A program made the translations under genes and the position numbers. Positions 58,549-64,000 of a DNA stretch of 64,000 nucleotides are shown in pieces. Each line of letters opens with the position of its first letter. Within the stretch, counting starts at the first letter, position 1. This DNA is from JBJYKD01 sp049310025 (GTDB lineage: Bacteria; Bacillota; Thermosediminibacteria; Thermosediminibacterales; Tepidanaerobacteraceae): the NCBI RefSeq assembly GCF_049310025.1, contig NZ_JBJYKD010000002.1, forward strand, positions 102,343 through 166,342. Direction: 5' to 3'. The notes beneath the pieces are model-generated. The model did not search any database and had not been told where the DNA came from. It saw only the letters and a program-made list of their open reading frames with translations.

Positions 58549-60504
58549 TCATTGAACATCATCTATTTCCCGAATCCACAGCGATCCGTCGGCATCGCTC
58601 GGCATTCTCCAATCGCCTCTGGGGGAAAGACTTACCGAGCCCACTTTTGGTCCGTCAGGCAAACATGACCTCTTGAATTGTTGCGTGAAAAACCTTCTAT
58701 AAAATACCTTCAGCCATTTTTTAATATCAGCCGTTGAATATTCCCCCGCAAAAGCTTTTTCAGCAAGAAACAGTACCTTTCCGGGTTCCGATCCAAATCT
58801 CACCGTATGATACAGGAAAAAATCATGCAGCTCATAAGGACCGATAATGTCTTCGGTTTTTTGATTAATTTTACCCGGTTTATCTGGAGGTAAAAGTTCC
58901 GGACTTATGGGAGTATCCAGTATTTTCTTTAAAATAATCCTTGAATCCCCAGACATTTCATTGTTCGCCACCCATTCCACAAGGAATTTAACCAACGTCT
59001 TCGGCACCCCCGCATTAACGGCATACATAGACATATGGTCTCCGTTGTAAGTACACCAGCCAAGTGCGAGCTCGGAAAGATCCCCCGTACCTACCACGAG
59101 ACCGTTTACCTTATTGGCAAGGTCCATTAAAATTTGCGTTCTTTCCCTCGCCTGGGTGTTTTCGTAAGTCACATCATGAATGTTCGTATCATGTTCTATA
59201 TCTTTAAAATGGCGCAAGCAGGCTTCTTTTATGTCTATCTCTTTTATTGTAACATTCAGGGATCTCATTAATTCCATTGCGTTGTTATAAGTTTCATCGG
59301 TGGTGCCAAAGCCGGGCATTGTAACGGCCATGATGTTTTTTGAAGGGATTCCGAGCAAATCAAAAGTCTTTCTTGTAACCAATAGCGCCAGGGTGGAGTC
59401 CAAACCTCCTGAAACTCCTATAACCGCATTTTTCATGCCGGTGTGTTCAAGCCTTTTGGCCAGCCCTGCCACCTGGATATTGAAAATTTCCTGGCATCTT
59501 TCAGTCATGGTCGATGAATCCTTTGGCACAAATGGGTTCTTATCCACTTTCCTATCAAAATTATCTCTTGTTACATAATAATCTCTATTATATTCCAGTT
59601 CGACAAGGTGGTATTCCGCATGTTTTGAATAAAAGTCCACATTATCGGCAAAACTTTTGTTTAATCGCCTCTCGGCATTTAAACGTTCAATATCTATATC
59701 GGAATATATAACTTCATTTTCCCTGCTAAATCTTCTTGACGTTTCGAGTATGATACCGTTTTCGCATATTATACATTCTCCCCCAAAGACCACATCGGTA
59801 GTGGATTCATGCACTCCCGCTGATGCGTAAAGATAAGCGCAAATTCCCCTTGCACTTTGTTGAGAAATTAACTGCCTTCTGTACTCCGATTTTGCTACAA
59901 GTTCATTGCTTGCTGATAGATTGGCTATAATGTCGGCACCATTCAGTATGAGATATGAACTTGGAGGAATTGGCGCCCACAAATCTTCACATATCTCTAT
60001 CCCCAGTGAAAAATTCAGCTCTTTCGATTTGAAAATAATATTGCCAAAGGGCACTTTTTTGTCAAATAAACATACTTCTTTCAAAGACCTGCCTGCTTCA
60101 TACCCGGAACTGAACCATCTTTTTTCGTAATATTCTTTATAATTTGGGATATTTATCTTAGGTACAATTCCAATCAATTTTCCGCGCTGAATGGCCACAG
60201 CGCAGTTATACAATTTGCCTTCTACGAATAATGGCATCCCCACCAGAGATAAGACCGCTAATTCCTTAGATTTCTCTGCCAGCGTTTTCAATGCTTCCAT
60301 CGACTTATTCAACAGAAATTTTTGATGAAATAAATCGCCACAGGTATACCCAGTCACACAAAGTTCGGGAAAAACAATAATCGCCGCTCCCCTTTTGTCC
60401 GCTTCGTTCATTATATTATATATTTGGGATATGTTGTACTCGGGATTGGCTACTTTTAGCCTGGGTGAAGCTGCGGCCACTTTTACAAACCCATATCTAT
60501 TCAT
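58549..60504 (-). CDS. nadE: Glutamine-dependent NAD+ synthetase
   Basis: A 651-residue two-domain enzyme. The N-terminal nitrilase-type glutaminase (about 1-290) has Glu in VFPELCVTGY, and the Cys nucleophile in LGIEICEDLW. The C-terminal synthetase (about 340-640) has the PP-loop GVSGGLDSTLAL and GTGDLSELALGW. It amidates nicotinic acid adenine dinucleotide using glutamine. Full length. Confidence 0.96.
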   Translation of the reverse strand: MNRYGFVKVAAASPRLKVANPEYNISQIYNIMNEADKRGAAIIVFPELCVTGYTCGDLFHQKFLLNKSMEALKTLAEKSKELAVLSLVGMPLFVEGKLYNCAVAIQRGKLIGIVPKINIPNYKEYYEKRWFSSGYEAGRSLKEVCLFDKKVPFGNIIFKSKELNFSLGIEICEDLWAPIPPSSYLILNGADIIANLSASNELVAKSEYRRQLISQQSARGICAYLYASAGVHESTTDVVFGGECIICENGIILETSRRFSRENEVIYSDIDIERLNAERRLNKSFADNVDFYSKHAEYHLVELEYNRDYYVTRDNFDRKVDKNPFVPKDSSTMTERCQEIFNIQVAGLAKRLEHTGMKNAVIGVSGGLDSTLALLVTRKTFDLLGIPSKNIMAVTMPGFGTTDETYNNAMELMRSLNVTIKEIDIKEACLRHFKDIEHDTNIHDVTYENTQARERTQILMDLANKVNGLVVGTGDLSELALGWCTYNGDHMSMYAVNAGVPKTLVKFLVEWVANNEMSGDSRIILKKILDTPISPELLPPDKPGKINQKTEDIIGPYELHDFFLYHTVRFGSEPGKVLFLAEKAFAGEYSTADIKKWLKVFYRRFFTQQFKRSCLPDGPKVGSVSLSPRGDWRMPSDADGSLWIREIDDVQ

Positions 60505-60551
60505 TTTACTCCCCCCTTCAGTAATTATTAAATTAATTGTTATTGAATTTT

Positions 60552-61196
60552 CTATCCGCCCCGAATGGCCTCATCAACATAACACTCACCCATCCATTTA
60601 ACCGCCGCATTGCCCGATGTAATATTTAAAATATAATCGGTAAAATTTAAGTTTGAAGAAAAAGGAACATATATTCTCAGCGATACCTTCTCGGTATAGT
60701 TTATACCCCCGGGTATGAGATTTTTCTGTTTAATCTCCCATTGAACTTTTCCCAGCATGTTATATTCAATTGAAACCTCATATTCGTCGCACTTAATTTT
60801 TTTAATTATTCCGGCCTTCTCAAGGGCCGTACCGGCACTATCGCTGTACGCCCTCGCCAGGCCGCCCGCTCCTAAAAGTATGCCTCCAAAATATCGCGTC
60901 ACCACCACCAGAACATTTTTCAAACCTTTGGATTTTATTACTTCCAGAACCGGCCTTCCGGCCGTCCCGGCAGGCTCGCCATCATCGCTGAATTTCTGTA
61001 CTTCGTCTTTAAGGCCTATAACATAAGCATATACATTATGAGCGGCGTCCCAGTATTTTTTACGGATCAAGTCCAGGTATTTTTCAGCTTCTTCCTGATT
61101 TTCAACAGGTGTTGCATTGGCGATGAATTTGGACTTCTTTATGACCAGAAGGCTCTCGATCGAATTTTGTATGGTAAAAAATTCACTGTCATTCAT
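60552..61196 (-). CDS. YigZ/IMPACT family protein
   Basis: A 214-residue protein of the YigZ (UPF0029/IMPACT) family with KSKFIANATPV, the signature DDGEPAGTAGRPVLEVI and RYFGGILLGAGGLARAYSDSA (in part), and a C-terminal DUF1949 domain. Related to eukaryotic IMPACT, which binds ribosome-associated GCN1; bacterial role unclear. ATG at 61196 with GGGTGG upstream. Confidence 0.93.
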   Translation of the reverse strand: MNDSEFFTIQNSIESLLVIKKSKFIANATPVENQEEAEKYLDLIRKKYWDAAHNVYAYVIGLKDEVQKFSDDGEPAGTAGRPVLEVIKSKGLKNVLVVVTRYFGGILLGAGGLARAYSDSAGTALEKAGIIKKIKCDEYEVSIEYNMLGKVQWEIKQKNLIPGGINYTEKVSLRIYVPFSSNLNFTDYILNITSGNAAVKWMGECYVDEAIRGG

Positions 61197-61339
61197 AGAA
61201 AAAACCACCCGTTACTCATCTCGCTCTAATTATCTTAAATTATTCCGGGAATGTCAAACGTAAGGTAAGATAATTTTTGGAATAACCTTTTTACATAATA
61301 CAAGTTAGCAAAATTTTTTTGCTTCTGTATGGTATATTA

Positions 61340-61372
61340 AGAGGGCTTTCAACAAGCGAAAGCCCTCTTTTG
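61340..61372 (-). terminator. Terminator between sleB and yigZ
   Basis: Stem AGAGGGCTTTC/GAAAGCCCTCT with a 7-base loop, following sleB on the minus strand. The T-run is better on the plus strand, so efficiency toward the minus strand is uncertain. Confidence 0.65.
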
Positions 61373-61407
61373 TTTGTTATATTAATTTGTTATATTTAAT
61401 TCTCATT

Positions 61408-62091
61408 CTACTTTGAAAAAACGTGATTGCCGATGGTGGTGACATAGGGCCTTGACCTTACCCACCTGTCACTAGTCTTGCCGGGGTTATAGAAAGTTGT
61501 AGCTCCCCCGGTAGGGTCAAAACCCGCCAGTGCGTCCATCACTGCTCTTCTTGCGGTCTCATCGGGAGTCAAATAAATCTGGCCGTTTTGCACCGGGCTA
61601 TACTGGTAATAGCCGTCTACCACCTGAAAGATTACGCCAGGTATGGTATCAGGATACCTTGGATCCTTAAGCCTGTTCAGCACTGTTGCCGCCACAGCTA
61701 CCTGGCCAAGATACGGTTCTCCCCGGGCTTCAGCATAAACTAATTTTGCCAGTAACTCTATATCTCTTTGTGAAAATCTGCCTGTGCTCCCGCGGTACGA
61801 AGGATAAACCTTCAATGCTCTAAAAGTCTGGGGGCCTACAATGCCATCGACACGTATCCCCCTCGCCCTTTGAAACCTCTTAACTGCAGCTTTGGTTTTG
61901 GGGCCGAATATCCCATCAACTTTGCCGGCCCAAAATCCCAATGTATTCAATTTTTGCTGGAGTTGAGCGACATCTCTTCCCCTCGACCCCTGTCTGAGTG
62001 TTCGATCTCCAAGGTTGGCAGCCATGGCAACCGGTGTCAGTGTTAAAAGCAAAAGCAGGACAACCAAAACCCTTGTAGCAGTTTTTCGCAT
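61408..62091 (-). CDS. sleB: Spore cortex-lytic enzyme SleB-like cell wall hydrolase
   Basis: A 227-residue secreted protein: signal peptide (about 1-24, cleavage after AMA), peptidoglycan-binding domain 1 (about 30-90, VAQLQQKLNTLGFWAGKVDGIFG in parts) and a SleB hydrolase domain (about 108-227, LAKLVYAEARGEPYLGQVAVAATVLNR in parts, with the catalytic Glu). In spores it depolymerises cortex during germination. ATG at 62091 with AAAGGAGGGG upstream. Confidence 0.93.
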   Translation of the reverse strand: MRKTATRVLVVLLLLLTLTPVAMAANLGDRTLRQGSRGRDVAQLQQKLNTLGFWAGKVDGIFGPKTKAAVKRFQRARGIRVDGIVGPQTFRALKVYPSYRGSTGRFSQRDIELLAKLVYAEARGEPYLGQVAVAATVLNRLKDPRYPDTIPGVIFQVVDGYYQYSPVQNGQIYLTPDETARRAVMDALAGFDPTGGATTFYNPGKTSDRWVRSRPYVTTIGNHVFSK

Positions 62092-62137
62092 GGTTTCCCC
62101 TCCTTTGTTTTTCTGAGACCGAAGAAGAGTTGTCAAA

Positions 62138-62166
62138 ATTATAACATCCTGAGCCTTTTTTAACAA
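62138..62166 (-). promoter_or_regulatory. Promoter of the sleB-like gene
   Basis: TTGTTA (62161-62166) and TATAAT (62138-62143) spaced by 17 bases on the minus strand. This is a sigma-A type, not the sigma-G type usual for sleB, so a growth-phase role is possible; a sigma-G -10-like CATACGG lies further upstream without a matching -35. Confidence 0.45.
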
Positions 62167-62290
62167 AAACCGTATGCGATTAAAATCAGGCTTTAATTGT
62201 TTACCATAATTATTTTACGTAAATATTTTATATGATTTTACCCGGATAAAATATCTCTCCGTAATTCTACCGTATGGTTTTCAAAGGTTT

Positions 62291-63466
62291 TTAATCAAAA
62301 ATAAGCCTCTTCAGCCAGTATAATGGAAAATTGACAACCGCAGGAAAATTTTTTGCCAGCTCGAACAAGCTTTTTTTATAACAGTGACTCTCAGGGGGTT
62401 CAGTCATAATATGGAAAATCGCTTCCAAAAATTTTTCCTCCTGATTAGGTTTAAGAAAAGATTTTTTGTCCGCCATGATAATGCTTAAAATTGCAGAATT
62501 CCTGAATTCATTCAAAAAGATCTTATAGCACTTTTCCTCATAATTTTCACCTTTCTGTCCATTATTCGCCATTTCTGCGGCTATCTGCGCGCTTCTTAAA
62601 CCGTAATAAATACCTTCCCCCGAAAACGGGTCTACAAGGCCCGCAGCATCTCCAATCAAAAATAACTTATCACTGGAAATTTTTCTCTTTCTGCCGCCGA
62701 CCGGGAGAAAAGCCGGTTCAATTTTTAGCCTTTGAGTCACGGTTTTATTTTTAATTTTGTCATATAAAAAATCGTGAAAAGCTCGATAAACCAGCCTGCC
62801 GTTGAGAAATGAGCCTCCCACTCCGATGTTAAAAAAGTCGCTGCCCGGGAAACACCATCCCATTCCCGATATTACATCGGGGAAAAAAAATTCTACGCGG
62901 TCTGTTTGACTGTCTTTGATATGTTCTTTTGATACTTTGGTGCAGAAAGCCATCCCCAACTCCCAGCGAGGCCATTTATTTCTGATACCGCCAGCTTCGG
63001 CTACACTGCTGAAAACGCCGTCGGCTCCCATAAGGTACTCTGCGTAAAATACCCCGCATGTCGTATATATTTTGTAGCAGTCCTTCTGTTTTTCATAACC
63101 TTCAAACAGGCAGTTCTCCTTAAATTCAACACCGGTATTTTGGGCCCGGGTAACCAAATAATAGTCGAATTCTCTTCTTTTTACAACGATTCCAACAGGA
63201 CTTTGATCAATCAACACCGGTTTCCTTTCACCATTCAAATCAAGGCTTATTCCATAGACGGGATTGCAATCTATTTCATCAAAAACACCTCTTCCCAAAA
63301 TATTTATGGTTTTTCTTGAAATCAAGCCACCGCACGTCTTGTCTCGTGGAAAAGAACTTTTATCTATCATTATAGTTTTAAATCCTTTCTTCGACAGATT
63401 TTCCGCACAAAATGAACCCGAAGGGCCTGCTCCTATAACCGCAGCATCATACCTCAAGTTCTTCAC
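62291..63466 (-). CDS. Geranylgeranyl reductase family FAD-dependent oxidoreductase
   Basis: A 391-residue flavoprotein. N-terminal dinucleotide fold GAGPSGSFCAENLSKKG (about 11-27) and a second FAD motif LFLIGDAAGLVDPFSGEGIYYGL in parts (about 268-290). The MIDKSSFPRDKTCGG segment (about 33-47) is the mark of the GGR/BchP/FixC-like group. These reduce isoprenoid or related double bonds; the substrate here is unknown. Single gene, minus strand. Confidence 0.88.
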   Translation of the reverse strand: MKNLRYDAAVIGAGPSGSFCAENLSKKGFKTIMIDKSSFPRDKTCGGLISRKTINILGRGVFDEIDCNPVYGISLDLNGERKPVLIDQSPVGIVVKRREFDYYLVTRAQNTGVEFKENCLFEGYEKQKDCYKIYTTCGVFYAEYLMGADGVFSSVAEAGGIRNKWPRWELGMAFCTKVSKEHIKDSQTDRVEFFFPDVISGMGWCFPGSDFFNIGVGGSFLNGRLVYRAFHDFLYDKIKNKTVTQRLKIEPAFLPVGGRKRKISSDKLFLIGDAAGLVDPFSGEGIYYGLRSAQIAAEMANNGQKGENYEEKCYKIFLNEFRNSAILSIIMADKKSFLKPNQEEKFLEAIFHIMTEPPESHCYKKSLFELAKNFPAVVNFPLYWLKRLIFD

Positions 63467-63525
63467 CTCGTGATAAAGTTTTTCCTTTATATTTTATCCA
63501 CGTACACGCCCGTTCATTTTTAATA

Positions 63526-63547
63526 ACAAAAAAAGCCCATCGGGCTT
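63526..63547 (-). terminator. Terminator after the rRNA/tRNA tail and small gene
   Basis: On the minus strand AAGCCC-GAT-GGGCTT followed by seven T residues; located 40 bases past the small gene. It probably ends transcription from the rRNA operon tail or that gene. Confidence 0.75.
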
Positions 63548-63588
63548 CAAATATAGAAAATCTGAATTCTGACTCACATCATTAACAT

Positions 63589-63804
63589 TTATTTCAAAAC
63601 CTTCTCCACTTCCTTCAATTTATCATAAAGATTCTTAAAATTCCTCAACCGAACGGCGGTTTTGTACATCTCATCCAGCTCGTTTTTTATGCGGTTATAA
63701 AGGAGTTCAACACTTACGGTTTTTAATTCGGGTGCTATGGATCTAACTTTATCTCCCGTTATTTCAAATTTCTGGTTAAATTCAGGAATGATTACTTCCA
63801 CACC
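63589..63804 (-). CDS. Small coiled protein of unknown function
   Basis: A 71-residue charged helical protein (VELLYNRIKNELDEMYKTAVRLRNFKNL, in parts) with an N-terminal strand region (IIPEFNQKFEITGDKVRS). It is not recognised. The open frame continues upstream through the tRNA gene, so the start must lie after it; a GTG at 63804 with AGGGG immediately upstream is the only reasonable candidate. It lies between tRNA-Asn and the terminator. Confidence 0.55.
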   Translation of the reverse strand, partial: GVEVIIPEFNQKFEITGDKVRSIAPELKTVSVELLYNRIKNELDEMYKTAVRLRNFKNLYDKLKEVEKVLK

Positions 63805-63821
63805 CCTACAAAAAACAAAAA

Positions 63822-63896
63822 TGGCTCCCCGAGCAGGATTCGAACCTGCGACCCTCCGGTTAACAGCCGGATGCTCTACCGCTGAGCTATCGAGGA
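63822..63896 (-). tRNA. tRNA-Asn (GTT)
   Basis: A 75-base cloverleaf with encoded CCA. Acceptor arm TCCTCGA/TCGGGGA, D arm with AGCTCAGCGGTAGAGC, anticodon loop CTGTTAA (anticodon GTT) and T arm GCAGG-TTCGAAT-CCTGC. It follows 5S rRNA on the same strand. Confidence 0.97.
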
Positions 63897-63931
63897 ACAC
63901 ATCTTTAATACATACATATATATAATTTTAA

Positions 63932-64000
63932 TCCCGGCAGCGACCTACTCTCCCGGGGGATGACCCCAAGTACCATCGGCGCTGGAGGGCTTAACCTGTG
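63932..64000 (-). rRNA. 5S rRNA, 3' part (gene continues beyond window)
   Basis: About 69 bases of the 3' half of 5S rRNA, with the conserved CCGATGGTACTTGGGG and GGGAGAGTAGGTCGCTGCCGG segments. The 3' end is approximate. The rest and the 23S/16S genes should lie beyond the right edge. Confidence 0.95.

Noticed and set aside
63805..63900. Longer version of the small gene starting inside tRNA-Asn.
   Set aside because: The first 32 residues would be antisense-free translation of the tRNA itself; the tRNA is certain, so the coding start must be downstream.
1..64000. Search for CRISPR arrays, insertion sequences, prophage or toxin-antitoxin pairs.
   Set aside because: No regularly spaced repeats, transposases, integrases or phage genes were seen anywhere in the window.

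Overview
The window is about 64 kb of chromosome from a spore-forming, low-to-mid GC Firmicute of class Clostridia. SigK, SpoIID, BofC and SleB support sporulation. YajC/SecDF, YebC, T-box leaders and gene order (alaS-ireB-ruvX-yrzB; hisS-aspS-6S RNA-tcdA; queA-tgt-yajC; ruvCAB) fit the class. A Thermosediminibacterales/Thermoanaerobacterales-type organism is my inference from overall feel, not proven. Nearly everything is on the minus strand; only a P-type ATPase gene and htrA are on the plus strand. No transposon, prophage, CRISPR array or attachment site was seen.

Layout: 1-2 kb holds the end of an HMG-CoA lyase-like gene and an IclR regulator, with a concentric dyad over the lyase promoter. 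2-11 kb is a complete monoderm type IV pilus/competence operon (pilB-pilT-pilC-pilin-pilD-three minor pseudopilins-comFB-pilM-pilN-pilO); pilN is split into two overlapping frames. 11-17.4 kb has yqeG, an uninterrupted sigK, a class B PBP, a U32 protein, mltG and queT. 17.5-20.5 kb is a Mn2+-riboswitch-controlled Ca2+/Mn2+ ATPase. 20.5-24.4 kb has fur, a serine T-box operon (aminotransferase-serA) and yrzB. 24.4-30.8 kb has ruvX, an Fe-S aldo/keto reductase, ireB, alaS, rseC, csoR, tcdA and 6S RNA. 31-34.3 kb is the T-box-controlled hisS-aspS operon. 34.4-42.4 kb has htrA and the hypothetical-glyoxalase-dtd-relA-apt-recJ series.

42.6-45.6 kb is a ChlI-like AAA ATPase/VWA-protein pair with no tetrapyrrole genes nearby. 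45.7-54.8 kb has a phasin-like protein, secF-secD, a SCIFF peptide gene (scfA) that is missing its usual radical SAM maturase neighbour, a NodB-fold protein that has lost its metal ligands, a TIGR04086 membrane protein behind a Shine-Dalgarno-pairing hairpin, yajC, tgt, a membrane protein, queA and a spoIID-like gene. 54.5-58.4 kb has ruvBAC, a bofC-like gene with a sigma-G-type promoter, and yebC. 58.5-64 kb has nadE, yigZ, sleB, a geranylgeranyl-reductase-like flavoprotein, a small unknown, tRNA-Asn and the 3' part of 5S rRNA, the tail of an rRNA operon running into the window on the minus strand.

Themes: surface pili/competence; sporulation and cell wall; RNA-based regulation (two T-boxes, Mn riboswitch, 6S RNA, a putative SD-sequestering hairpin); queuosine salvage (QueT, Tgt, QueA); Sec translocation. 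The best candidates for something undescribed are the orphan SCIFF unit and the ChlI/VWA pair.
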